This document shows positions 55,131 through 63,648 of a stretch of DNA of 64,000 nt, piece after piece; the stretch's first letter is position 1, and every line of letters begins with the position of its first letter. The stretch is from positions 1-64,000 of the forward strand of contig CAJOIH010000007.1 of assembly GCA_905234455.1 (NCBI GenBank). Direction: 5' to 3'. The position numbers and the translations under genes are program-made. Under the pieces are notes generated by a model. It ran no database searches and had not been told where the DNA came from. It was given only the letters and a program-made list of their open reading frames with translations. The stretch comes from an uncultured Bacteroidales bacterium. Lineage in GTDB: Bacteria > Bacteroidota > Bacteroidia > Bacteroidales > F082.

Positions 55131-56981
55131 TCAAATCGTTTTTTCAACTTTCATAATCACATCCATTCCCCTGTCGTAGAGACCCTGCATCTTTTCGGCT
55201 GCGTCGCCAGGGGCAAAACGGGCGAACTCGCAGGTGTTGAGTGTTTCGACGAATTCGTTGGAGAGCGCCTCGTCGATGCCTTTGCCCATCATTGCCTCCT
55301 TCACCGTCTCCATCGAAAGCACTGAGCGTTCGATGCCGAGTTTGTCGGAGATATAGCCCCAGAGGGCTTGCGACATCTCCTCGTAGAAATGGTTCTGGTC
55401 TTGTTCTTTCAGGTATTTATACGCGTTTTTCAGCCGGCCCTTGGCCACCTTGGTTGCCTTCTTGTTGCGCACCAGCACCACGTCTTGTTTGAATTGGCGG
55501 CGTTTCCTGACGAGGATCATGGCCACGATGAAGACGATCAGCAGTGCCACGAGGATGGCCCAATACATCGGAGACGCGAAGAAATGTGTCCCCACGGGTT
55601 TCAGCTTGGTGGTACTCGTCTTGATGTGACGGATGTCGCTTCCAAGGTATTTGATGCCTTCCTGGTTGGAGGCATACAAGCCGCCGTCGCCTGTGTCGTC
55701 GCCAGCGCCTTTGTTCACCTTGAGGCTCATCCCCGAAGAAGACAGGGTGTTGTATTGTCCCTTGGCGGGGTTGAAATAGGAGAACTCCATCGGGGGGATG
55801 TTGAAATTGCCGGCGCGGCGTGGGATGACCAGATATTCAGCCTTCTTGGTACCGCTCATCCCCTGTCCGTTGGCGTCGACGTTATTGGTGATCTTGGGGT
55901 CGTAGACCTCGAAATCGGGCGGAAACACCGGCTGGGGCAGGTTGACGAGTTCGACGTTGCCTTTGCCCGAGACCGTCATGGTCAGGGTGAAGGCCTCGTT
56001 GGTGCTCAGCTCGTCACGGTCGGCCGATACGGTGAAGTTATAGTCGCCTACGGCGCCGTTGAACGAGTCGGGTTTCCCTTGTACCGGAAGGCTTTTGGCC
56101 TCGAAATTCACCGTAGCCGTCTGGATGGTCTTGGGCACATTGGAATAGCTGCGGCTGAAGAACGGGTCGTTGAAGAACCCGAAGGGGTCGTTGCCCCATT
56201 GGTTGTTGCGTTGGGTCAGGACCTGGGCCACACATTCCACCACCATGGGTTCGATGGTGAAATTGCCCGCTTTCTGGGGGATGAGCACCACCTTCTTGAT
56301 CTCGTAAGTGGTGTACTGAATGCCGTTGACCACTTCGGAGCCTTGGGTCTGACTGTCGCAGTCCTTGGTCCAGAAACCGCCATAGCTCGGCATGTTCGAC
56401 ACGGAGAGCTGGCTTACCGACACACGTGTATAGAGTTTATAGGTCAGCACAAAAGGCTCGCCCACATAAGCCGACTTTTTCGATGGGATCACCTTCACGA
56501 AGAGGTCTTGTCCACTGACTTGCGGGTCGTTGGTGTTGGTTTGGGCCTGTGTTGCGGAAGGCTGTCCGCTTGACGAGGAAGACGCCGACGAGGAGTCATC
56601 GGTCACCACTTTGATGGCGTAGGGTTCGCTTTGCAACAGTTCCCCGTCCACTTTGATGGAGGCGGAACCGATGGTGAAGTCGCCTTCGCTATCGGCCCTC
56701 AGCACAAAAGTATAGGTGTTTGACACGGAACGGGTCATGGAGCCGTTGACGACTTGCACGCTTGAGCTGGTCGAGTTGAAGGGCCCACCGACCAGGGTGA
56801 AGCCGTTGAACGACGGGGCCTTGAAGTCTTTCCCGTCGGCATTCACTTCAAAAGCGATTCTGAATTGTTCACCTAATGCCACTTGGGGCTTTGCCGACAC
56901 CTTGATACTGGGTTCCTGGGCCATAAGGGCCAAGGGAGCCAGCAAGGCGATGATGATTGCTATGATGCTTTTCCTTTTCAT
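55131..56981 (-). CDS. batD: BatD oxygen-tolerance protein
   Basis: A 616-residue protein with a signal peptide, several periplasmic immunoglobulin-like beta domains (EPSIKVSAKPQVALGEQFRI, DLFVKVIPSKKSAYVGEPFV, FTVSADRDELSTNEAFTL) and one membrane helix near residue 470 followed by a cytoplasmic tail, as in BatD. It is thought to scaffold the Bat complex. Its ATG shares a base with the batC stop (TAATG). Confidence 0.92.
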   Translation of the reverse strand: MKRKSIIAIIIALLAPLALMAQEPSIKVSAKPQVALGEQFRIAFEVNADGKDFKAPSFNGFTLVGGPFNSTSSSVQVVNGSMTRSVSNTYTFVLRADSEGDFTIGSASIKVDGELLQSEPYAIKVVTDDSSSASSSSSGQPSATQAQTNTNDPQVSGQDLFVKVIPSKKSAYVGEPFVLTYKLYTRVSVSQLSVSNMPSYGGFWTKDCDSQTQGSEVVNGIQYTTYEIKKVVLIPQKAGNFTIEPMVVECVAQVLTQRNNQWGNDPFGFFNDPFFSRSYSNVPKTIQTATVNFEAKSLPVQGKPDSFNGAVGDYNFTVSADRDELSTNEAFTLTMTVSGKGNVELVNLPQPVFPPDFEVYDPKITNNVDANGQGMSGTKKAEYLVIPRRAGNFNIPPMEFSYFNPAKGQYNTLSSSGMSLKVNKGAGDDTGDGGLYASNQEGIKYLGSDIRHIKTSTTKLKPVGTHFFASPMYWAILVALLIVFIVAMILVRKRRQFKQDVVLVRNKKATKVAKGRLKNAYKYLKEQDQNHFYEEMSQALWGYISDKLGIERSVLSMETVKEAMMGKGIDEALSNEFVETLNTCEFARFAPGDAAEKMQGLYDRGMDVIMKVEKTI

Positions 56982-58615
56982 TACCAATCCTTATCTGTCT
57001 TCCGTTTGGGTTGTGTACGTATCTTTTGTTCGTTGACCTTTTCCATGGTCTGTTTTTCCTGGTTCTCGAGGGCATCCAACATGCGTTGGGCGTCTTCCTT
57101 AGAGATATCCTGGGGATTCTGCTTTTGCTGTTGTTGCTGCTGTTGTTGATCCTGCTGGCCTTCTTGGTTCTGCTGCTGGTCTTGCTGTTCCTGTTGGTCC
57201 TGCTGGTCTTCTTGTTGCTGGTCCTGTTGCTGTTGCTGGTCTTGGTTCTCCCCTTCCTGTTTCTCGAAGACGGCGCTGACCATTACATCCATGCCCGGCA
57301 TGGTGAAGAAGTTGCCTAATGGCTGCACATGGATGGAGGTGTCGCCCAGCTGGCAGATTTGGTATTCCTTGAACTGATAGCCTGGCTCGGGAGCGTTGTT
57401 CAGCGTGACCGTCTCGCCACGCGTAGCCTTGTCGACATCGAGCAGTACATGGCCTCCCTCGATGGCGGTATCGGCCACCACCTGGTAGTATTCTTGTGCT
57501 TCCACGAAGCTGGCTTTCACCGTCACGTCGGCGTCGAGCATTTGGAACAGGTTCATGTCGTTGACCGGTGCGGTCACTGTTTCGTCCTTGTCGCTGACCA
57601 CGCGGAGCTCGTTGAGTTGATAGCCCTGTTCGGGTTTCACGATGATGCCGATGTTCTGTCCTGGCAGCGCCAAGGTATCGGTCACTCCAATAGTGCCATG
57701 TTCGGTGGAGTCGATGCTGATTTTCAATCCTGTACGGAACTGGGCGGTCACTGTCACGTCGAAGTCGGGCATTTGGAACACCGTGTCGTTTACCGGCACC
57801 GTGTCATTGGGGCTTCCTGTCTTGTACACCTTAAAGAAGTCCACCATGTAATTCGGTTCAGGCTGTGCATGGAGCGTGACTTGCTGTCCCTCGACGGCCT
57901 TTTTTCGGTCGGCGCTGATGGTGCCATGTTTGATCTTGTCGTCGATGTTGATACGATGCAGCATCTTGAACTCGGCGGTCACGATGACGTCGAACTTAGG
58001 CATCTCGAAACGGCTGCCGCTCACGTCGACGGTGACCTGTTGGTCATCGGCCTTCACCACGACATACTGTGAGAGGGCGTAGTCGGCGTCGGCCTTCGAT
58101 GTCAAGGTGACCATTTGGCCGTTAAAGGCCTCTTTTTCGCTGGCTTCGACCATGCCATGAGGAATCTGTGGGTCGACCCAGACATGGCTCTTCACCAAAT
58201 TGGCACGGCAGTATTCGAGGTTGTACAAGGCGTCGGCGTTGTCCGAATCGAACTTCAGGGCTACCTTAAAGATGTTGAAGGCGTCATAGTACTTCCTTTG
58301 AGCCAATAGGCAGTTGCCCATGTTGAACACTGCCTTGGACTTCAGTTTGGCGTCGGGGGTGAGTTCCAGCACTTTCTGGAAGGCTTCCATGGCATCCTTG
58401 TAATTCTCCTGTTGGAAGAGGGCATCGCCCAGGTTGAACTGTGCTTCGGCGCTGGTGGGCTTTTCGTCAAGGACCTTGCGGAAGCGGGTCTCAGCTTCGG
58501 TATAGTTGCCTTTGCGGTATTGCCGGTTTCCCTGACGGATCTGTTTTTCTATTGACTGGGCTTGTGCTCCCGCCACCAAAAACAGTAAAACTATCAAAAT
58601 CAATTTTTTACACAT
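56981..58615 (-). CDS. batC: BatC-like TPR protein with inserted beta repeats and Gln/Asp tail
   Basis: A 544-residue protein with a signal peptide (MCKKLILIVLLFLVAGAQAQ), then TPR repeats (GNRQYRKGNYTEAETRFRKV; AQFNLGDALFQQENYKDAME). Residues about 155-450 hold four repeats of about 75 residues with HGTI/GHV openings, a G-Q/E-x-V-T-L strand and F-x-MP-x-x-DV-x-V-x-A-x-F closings, similar to bacterial (InlB/Flg_new-like) repeats. A Gln/Asp-rich low-complexity tail follows. Typical BatC is about 250 residues with TPRs and a Gln-rich tail but without these repeats. Position between batB and batD supports the name. Start is one base after batB (TAAGATG). Confidence 0.85.
   Translation of the reverse strand: MCKKLILIVLLFLVAGAQAQSIEKQIRQGNRQYRKGNYTEAETRFRKVLDEKPTSAEAQFNLGDALFQQENYKDAMEAFQKVLELTPDAKLKSKAVFNMGNCLLAQRKYYDAFNIFKVALKFDSDNADALYNLEYCRANLVKSHVWVDPQIPHGMVEASEKEAFNGQMVTLTSKADADYALSQYVVVKADDQQVTVDVSGSRFEMPKFDVIVTAEFKMLHRINIDDKIKHGTISADRKKAVEGQQVTLHAQPEPNYMVDFFKVYKTGSPNDTVPVNDTVFQMPDFDVTVTAQFRTGLKISIDSTEHGTIGVTDTLALPGQNIGIIVKPEQGYQLNELRVVSDKDETVTAPVNDMNLFQMLDADVTVKASFVEAQEYYQVVADTAIEGGHVLLDVDKATRGETVTLNNAPEPGYQFKEYQICQLGDTSIHVQPLGNFFTMPGMDVMVSAVFEKQEGENQDQQQQQDQQQEDQQDQQEQQDQQQNQEGQQDQQQQQQQQKQNPQDISKEDAQRMLDALENQEKQTMEKVNEQKIRTQPKRKTDKDW
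57122..57252 (-). repeat. Gln/Asp-coding low-complexity tract in batC
   Basis: A run of CAG, CAA and GAC codons that encodes the DQQQQQDQQQEDQQDQQ-type tail. Such tracts are prone to change in length. Confidence 0.85.
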
Positions 58616-58616
58616 C

Positions 58617-59669
58617 TTACTCCCCTTTCCTCTCGAAAATATTGAATTTGTTTTCCCATGCTTTTTTGCCTGACGAGGTGAACACCAGCACCAGCAGCAG
58701 GATGATGGCGGCGCCGATGAACCATTGGAACTGGTCTTCGTAGTCGGTGAACACCTGGGTCTCGATCTCGGTCTTGTCGAGTTTGGAGATGTCCTGGTAG
58801 ATCTTTTCCAGGCCCACGTTGGAATTGTTGGCACGGACATACATGCCGCCGCCTGCTTCGGCGATGCGGCGCAGCATATCCTCGTCGAGGCGGGTCACGA
58901 TGGTGTTGCCGTTGCGGTCTTTCTTATAGCCCATCATCCGGCCGTATTGGTTGTATTCGGGGATGGGTGCGCCGTCGGGCAGGCCCATGCCGATGGTGTA
59001 GATCTTGATGCCTTTCTTGGCGGCTTCGCTTGCAGCCTTCATGGCGGCGTCGTTCTCATGGTCCTCACCGTCAGAGATGATGACGATGGCTTTGCTGCGC
59101 TCGTCGTCGGGGAATGACTGTATGGCCAGGTTGATGGCTTCGCCGATGGCGGTACCTTGCGAAGCGACGCTGCTGGTGTTGACCGAGGCAAGGAACATCT
59201 TGGCAGCGCCGTAGTCGGTGGTGATGGGCAGTTGCACGAAGGCCTTGTCGGCAAATACGATGACGCCCAAGCGGTCGCCTTTCAGCTCGCTGATAAGCTT
59301 GTTGATGGCTTGTTTGGAGCGGTCGAGACGACTGGGTACGATATCTTGTGCGTTCATGGAATTCGACACGTCGACAGCGATATAGAGGTCGATGCCTTCA
59401 CGTTTCACTTCCTCCATCTTCGAGCCGCTTTGCAGGTTGGCCAGGCCAAGAATCATGCAGGCGATCATAAGGAGGAAGACCACAAATTTGAACACGCTGC
59501 GGCGGCCAGAACGCAGGGGGACCAGATAGTTACGCATCTGCATGCTGGCGAAGCGCTTGAAGATGCGGTCCTGCCGTAGGCGGATCAGGATATAGATAAT
59601 GATCAGTACCGGAATCAGGATGAGCCAGTACAGATATTCAGGATGTTCGAATCTCAATACGTTTTCCAT
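58617..59669 (-). CDS. batB: BatB von Willebrand factor A membrane protein
   Basis: A 350-residue protein with two N-terminal hydrophobic segments, a vWA domain and a C-terminal membrane helix. The metal-site (MIDAS) motif is VDVSNSMNAQD, with ATSQGTAIGEA-type and ISDGEDHEND segments for the Thr and Asp ligands. BatB pairs with BatA and MoxR ATPase in an inner-membrane complex tied to oxygen tolerance or envelope stability. Three bases separate it from batA and one from batC. Confidence 0.92.
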   Translation of the reverse strand: MENVLRFEHPEYLYWLILIPVLIIIYILIRLRQDRIFKRFASMQMRNYLVPLRSGRRSVFKFVVFLLMIACMILGLANLQSGSKMEEVKREGIDLYIAVDVSNSMNAQDIVPSRLDRSKQAINKLISELKGDRLGVIVFADKAFVQLPITTDYGAAKMFLASVNTSSVASQGTAIGEAINLAIQSFPDDERSKAIVIISDGEDHENDAAMKAASEAAKKGIKIYTIGMGLPDGAPIPEYNQYGRMMGYKKDRNGNTIVTRLDEDMLRRIAEAGGGMYVRANNSNVGLEKIYQDISKLDKTEIETQVFTDYEDQFQWFIGAAIILLLVLVFTSSGKKAWENKFNIFERKGE

Positions 59670-59672
59670 AGC

Positions 59673-60671
59673 CTATTCCGATAAGGTTCTAAAAACAGTC
59701 TTACGTAATATGAATTCCAGCAGCAGCAGGGCGAGGGCGAGGGCCACCAGGGGATAAAATTCCTCGTGGAGGTGGCGGAACTCGGTGACTTCGATCTTGG
59801 AGCGTTCCAACTTGTCGATCTCGTCGTAGATCTCGGTGAGTTTCTGGTTGGAGGTAGCGCGGAAGTACTTGCCGCCCGAGCTGTTGGCGATGGTGGTCAG
59901 CATCTTCTCGTCGATTTCCACCTTCATTTGTTGGTACTGCACGCCAAACATGGTCTGCACCGGGAAGGGTGCCGTGCCGTAGGAGCCCACGCCGATGGTG
60001 TAGACGCGGATGCCGTAGAGTTTGGCCAGCTCGGCGGCGGTATAGGGGTCGACTGAGCCGGAGTTGTTCAAGCCGTCGGTGAGCAGGATGATGACTTTTG
60101 AAATGGCCTCGCTGTCCTTGAGGCGGTTGATGGCGGTGGCCAGTCCGTCGCCGATGGCGGTACCGTCGTCGATCATGCCGCTCTTGAGTTCCTTGAGCAT
60201 ATTGAGCATGATGCCGTGGTCGGTGGTCAGCGGCACTTGGGTGAACGACTCGCCAGCGAAGACCACCAGACCCATACGGTCGGAGGGCCGGCTTTCCACG
60301 AAGTCGGCGGCCACCTTCTTGGAGGCCTCCAGACGGTCGGGTTTGAGGTCTCGGGCCAGCATACTGCCTGAGACGTCCTGTGCCAGGATGATGTCGATGC
60401 CTTCGATATTGGAAGTCTCGCTGGTGGAAGTGCTCTGGGGACGGGCGACGGCCACGATGAGCAACGCCAGTGCCAGCATCTGAAGCACAAACAGGAGGTG
60501 CCTGGCGTAGATCTTCCAGCTCTTGGGGAGCTTCTCAAAGCCATCCATGTCGGAAAACCGCACGGAGGCTTCCTGTTTCTTTTGACGGAGGATATACCAA
60601 ACGATGGCCACGGGGATGATCAACAGCCCCCACAGCAGTTTGGGATTGGCGAAAGTGATGTTCTCAAGCAT
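59673..60671 (-). CDS. batA: BatA von Willebrand factor A membrane protein
   Basis: A 332-residue protein closely patterned on BatB: two N-terminal membrane segments, a vWA domain with MIDAS motif AQDVSGSMLARD, then DGTAIGDGLATAINRL and LTDGLNNSGSVDP, and a final membrane helix. It is expected in the periplasmic face of the inner membrane with BatB. The start overlaps the preceding gene by eight bases. Confidence 0.93.
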   Translation of the reverse strand: MLENITFANPKLLWGLLIIPVAIVWYILRQKKQEASVRFSDMDGFEKLPKSWKIYARHLLFVLQMLALALLIVAVARPQSTSTSETSNIEGIDIILAQDVSGSMLARDLKPDRLEASKKVAADFVESRPSDRMGLVVFAGESFTQVPLTTDHGIMLNMLKELKSGMIDDGTAIGDGLATAINRLKDSEAISKVIILLTDGLNNSGSVDPYTAAELAKLYGIRVYTIGVGSYGTAPFPVQTMFGVQYQQMKVEIDEKMLTTIANSSGGKYFRATSNQKLTEIYDEIDKLERSKIEVTEFRHLHEEFYPLVALALALLLLEFILRKTVFRTLSE

Positions 60672-61629
60672 GTTGGCGAGCCTCCTCCTCTTCTTTGGCC
60701 TTCATGGCCTGATAATGGGCATAGCTGCCGTTCACAAAATCGGTCATGTCGCTCATGGCGTTGTCGCTCTCGAGCGAGGTGGCGGTGTATTTGGCGAATT
60801 TCACCAAATCGGCCAGTTCCATGGTGCCCTTCAACTTGCCGTAGAGCTGCGGGTCGAAATTCAGCTCCTTCACCTCATCGAGGATGGTGTCGGTGGTCAT
60901 CTCCACAGCGTTCACGCCAAACTGGCCTTCAATGTATTCACGGGCGATGTCAGTCAGTCCAGAATAGTATTCCTTTACCTTCCCCACCTGCCATAGTTTC
61001 TGTTGCTTCAGGCTTTCGAGGTCGCCGATGGCCTTGTTGTATGGCGGAATCACGGGGCCCTTGATGGGTTCGCCATGCTCGTCGAGTTTGGGTTTGCGGT
61101 GCTTCACGACATACCAGATCACCAAACCGACCAACACCAGCAGCAGTGCACCCAGGATCCAGGGGAAGACCTCCTTCATGGAGACCGGCTGGTCGATCGG
61201 CGGCACGATGGGCTTGTAGGCCTGTGTGGTGTCGACGGCGATGGTGGTGACGTAGAGCTGCAGAGGGTTAGTGAGGAGTGAGGAATGGGGAGTGAGGATT
61301 GAGAGCTGAAGGCTGGGGATGGTGACGTAGCCGGTGTCGAAGGTCATCAGGGTAAGCTGTTGCTGCACGATGGTGTTGCTGTCGGCATCGGCGGTACGGA
61401 GCAGGTCGCCGCGTTTGAGTATGTCAATTTGGGCTGACAAAGTGTCAGTCGCAAATGGGTTCCATTCCACGTAAGCGCCGTAGGGCACCTTCATTGAAAG
61501 GTCGAGAACGAAGGGCTTGCCCACGGCTACATGTTCATCTTGAACTTGGGCATTGACTTCGAACTCCTGTGCCGAAGCCATACCACAGAGGCCAAGCATC
61601 AAACCGATCATCAAAAACCATTGTCTCAT
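60664..61629 (-). CDS. Bat-operon membrane protein with in-frame repeat insertion
   Basis: A 321-residue protein with a signal peptide (MRQWFLMIGLMLGLCGMASA), a periplasmic beta domain, one membrane helix (VFPWILGALLLVLVGLVIWYVV) and a cytoplasmic domain. It lies between DUF58 and batA, where Bacteroidetes bat operons normally have a similar unnamed protein; the exact family name is uncertain. Residues about 109-121 (LSILTPHSSLLTN) are encoded by a copy of the GAGGAGTGAGGAATGGGGAG repeat that stays in frame. It overlaps DUF58 by four bases (ATGA) and batA by eight. Confidence 0.78.
   Translation of the reverse strand: MRQWFLMIGLMLGLCGMASAQEFEVNAQVQDEHVAVGKPFVLDLSMKVPYGAYVEWNPFATDTLSAQIDILKRGDLLRTADADSNTIVQQQLTLMTFDTGYVTIPSLQLSILTPHSSLLTNPLQLYVTTIAVDTTQAYKPIVPPIDQPVSMKEVFPWILGALLLVLVGLVIWYVVKHRKPKLDEHGEPIKGPVIPPYNKAIGDLESLKQQKLWQVGKVKEYYSGLTDIAREYIEGQFGVNAVEMTTDTILDEVKELNFDPQLYGKLKGTMELADLVKFAKYTATSLESDNAMSDMTDFVNGSYAHYQAMKAKEEEEARQHA
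61266..61306. repeat. GTGAGGAGTGAGGAATGGGGAG repeat inside a bat-operon gene
   Basis: The plus strand has GTGAGGAGTGAGGAATGGGG then AGTGAGGATTGAGAG, the same family as the repeats at 20815 and 41845. On the coding strand it reads CTCACTCCCC and adds residues near SILTPHSSLLT without a stop. Confidence 0.8.
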
Positions 61630-62504
61630 CGTCTTGATTCCCTTTTCTTAAACAGTTGCATCAAAGGTTTCACATAGTCTTCATCGGTATAGATCAAGGT
61701 ATTGTCGATGCCTTGCATGGTGAAAAGCCTATTGAGGGCCAGCGAGGCGTTGCTGATCATCTTTTGGTAGGCCTCGTGCCAGGCGCGGCTGGAGGTGTCG
61801 ACCCAGCGTTCCTGTCCCGACTCGGCATCTTTGAACTTCACCAGGCCCACCTTAGGGATGTCCTTCTCACGGCGGTCGGTGATGCGCAGAGCCACGAGGT
61901 CATGTTTGTTGGCGGCGATACGCAGCTCTTGTTCGAAGCTCTTTTGTGTCATGAAGTCGGAGATGAGGAAGGCTGTAGTGCGGCGTTTGATGGCCGAGGT
62001 GAGGAAACGGAGTCCCTCGCCGATGTCGGTGCCGCGTTCCTCGGGCTTGAAATCGACGATTTCGCGGATGATGCGCAGGATATGGGTACTACCTTTCTTG
62101 GGAGGGATGAACTTCTCGATTTTGCTGCTGAAGAAGATGACACCCACCTTGTCGTTGTTCTGGATGGCCGAGAAAGCCAACACGGCGGCAAGTTCGGCGG
62201 TGAGGTCGCGTTTCGACTGCTCGCGCGAGCCGAAGTCGTTGGATCCTGACACGTCGATGAGCAGCATGACCGTCATCTCACGCTCTTCTTCGAAGATCTT
62301 TACGAAGGGGTGGTTGAATCGGGCGGTGACGTTCCAGTCGATGTTGCGGATGTCGTCGCCGTATTCGTACTCACGCACTTCGCTGAAGGTCATACCACGT
62401 CCCTTGAAGGCGCTGTGGTACTGTCCTGAGAAGATGTGGTTCGACAGTCCCCGCGTCTTGATCTCGATTTTTTTGACTTTCTTGAATATGTCGTTTGCTT
62501 CCAT
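61626..62504 (-). CDS. DUF58 family protein
   Basis: A 292-residue cytoplasmic protein of the DUF58 family, a vWA-like fold commonly encoded beside moxR and bat genes. Family features include FSGQYHSAFKGRGMTFSEVR, YEYGDDIRNIDWNVTAR and LIDVSGSNDFGSREQSKRD, the last with an Asp-x-Ser-x-Ser type metal site. It probably partners the MoxR ATPase. It overlaps moxR by one base (TAATG) and the next gene by four. Confidence 0.92.
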   Translation of the reverse strand: MEANDIFKKVKKIEIKTRGLSNHIFSGQYHSAFKGRGMTFSEVREYEYGDDIRNIDWNVTARFNHPFVKIFEEEREMTVMLLIDVSGSNDFGSREQSKRDLTAELAAVLAFSAIQNNDKVGVIFFSSKIEKFIPPKKGSTHILRIIREIVDFKPEERGTDIGEGLRFLTSAIKRRTTAFLISDFMTQKSFEQELRIAANKHDLVALRITDRREKDIPKVGLVKFKDAESGQERWVDTSSRAWHEAYQKMISNASLALNRLFTMQGIDNTLIYTDEDYVKPLMQLFKKRESRR

Positions 62505-63496
62505 TACGGAACCTCCACGGTATTCAGAATTTCGTTGATGATTTCTTCGGTGGTAACATTCTCAGCTTCAGCCTCGTAGGTCAAACCGATACGATGGCGC
62601 AGCACATCGTGGGCGACGGCGCGGACGTCTTCGGGGATCACGTAGCCACGGCGTTTGATGAAGGCGTAGGCCTTGGAAGCCAATGCCAGGTTGATGGTGG
62701 CACGGGGCGAGCCGCCGTAGCTGATCATGTTGGCGAATTGTTTCAGTTTGTAGTCGCTCGGGAAACGAGAGGCGAACACGATGTCGGTGATATAGTTCTC
62801 AATCTTCTCGTCGAGGTAGATCTCGCGGCAGACCTCACGGGCACGGATGATGTCCTCGGGCTTGATGACTGCGTTGATCTTGGTGGCGGCGTTGCCGATG
62901 TTCTGACGGAGGATGAGTTTCTCTTCTTCTTTCTTGGGGTAGTTGATCACGACCTTGAGCATGAAGCGGTCCACCTGGGCTTCTGGCAGCGGGTAGGTGC
63001 CTTCCTGTTCGATGGGGTTCTGGGTAGCCATCACGAGGAAGGGATCCGGCAGTTTGAAGGTCTCGTCGCCGATAGTCACCTGATGCTCCTGCATGGCTTC
63101 GAGCAGGGCGCTTTGCACTTTGGCGGGAGAACGGTTGATTTCATCGGCCAGGATGAAGTTGGCGAAGATGGGGCCGCGGCGGGTCACGAACTCCTCATTC
63201 TTTTGGCTGTAGATGAGGGTGCCGATGAGGTCGGCCGGCAGCAGGTCGGGGGTAAACTGAATACGGCTGAAGTCGGCATCGATCGCTTGTGCCATGGATT
63301 TGATGGCCAGGGTCTTTGCCAATCCCGGCACACCTTCGAGCAGGATATGACCGTTGGCCAGAAGGCCGATCAGCAAACGTTCGGTCATCTGTTTCTGTCC
63401 GACGATGACCTTGTTCATCTCCAGGTTGATCAAGTCAACGAATTGGCTCTCACGCTGGATTTTCTCGTTCAATTCACGAATGTCAGTCTCTATCAT
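62504..63496 (-). CDS. MoxR family AAA+ ATPase
   Basis: A 330-residue MoxR-type ATPase that acts as a chaperone for vWA proteins. Walker A is GVPGLAKT, Walker B with sensor 1 is ILADEINRSPAKVQSALL...MATQNP, and the arginine/sensor region GSPRATINLALASKA is present. The ATG at 63496 begins the conserved region; an in-frame start at 63547 would lie upstream of the predicted transcript start region and adds a repeat-coded extension. It heads the moxR-DUF58-batABCDE operon. Confidence 0.93.
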   Translation of the reverse strand: MIETDIRELNEKIQRESQFVDLINLEMNKVIVGQKQMTERLLIGLLANGHILLEGVPGLAKTLAIKSMAQAIDADFSRIQFTPDLLPADLIGTLIYSQKNEEFVTRRGPIFANFILADEINRSPAKVQSALLEAMQEHQVTIGDETFKLPDPFLVMATQNPIEQEGTYPLPEAQVDRFMLKVVINYPKKEEEKLILRQNIGNAATKINAVIKPEDIIRAREVCREIYLDEKIENYITDIVFASRFPSDYKLKQFANMISYGGSPRATINLALASKAYAFIKRRGYVIPEDVRAVAHDVLRHRIGLTYEAEAENVTTEEIINEILNTVEVP

Positions 63497-63501
63497 TTTA
63501 T

Positions 63502-63530
63502 GTTGAGTTGTTGAGTTGTCGATTTGTTGG
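63502..63530. repeat. GTTGAGTTGTTGAGTTG repeat in the moxR leader
   Basis: GTTGAGTTGTTGAGTTGTCG and GATTTGTTG make a short tandem repeat directly upstream of the moxR ATG, reading CAACTCAACAACTCAAC in the mRNA. Confidence 0.65.
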
Positions 63531-63556
63531 ATGGGGCAGTTCGTCAAAAAGCGTGC

Positions 63557-63564
63557 AAATTTAC
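63557..63564 (-). promoter_or_regulatory. Predicted -7 box for the bat operon
   Basis: The minus strand reads TAAATTTG, matching TAnnTTTG, about 60 bases upstream of the moxR ATG. Confidence 0.45.
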
Positions 63565-63617
63565 GCCTTTGTCAGTAAAAAAACTCCTATTTAATAATTT
63601 TATTGTTGGGAGTTTGT

Positions 63618-63625
63618 TATTTTTG
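63618..63625 (+). promoter_or_regulatory. Predicted -7 box for the aspartokinase gene
   Basis: TATTTTTG matches TAnnTTTG, 24 bases before the ATG at 63649. Confidence 0.45.
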
Positions 63626-63648
63626 TACGTTCATCTGTTTTAGGCTTT

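Noticed and set aside
55368-56573. A 401-codon open frame antisense to batD
   Set aside because: It mirrors the well-supported batD gene in a GC-rich region with strong codon bias; its product has no recognisable domain and no promoter was seen.
57122-57252. Gln/Asp codon tract as a CRISPR-like or tandem repeat array
   Set aside because: It is simple codon repetition within batC, with no spacer structure.
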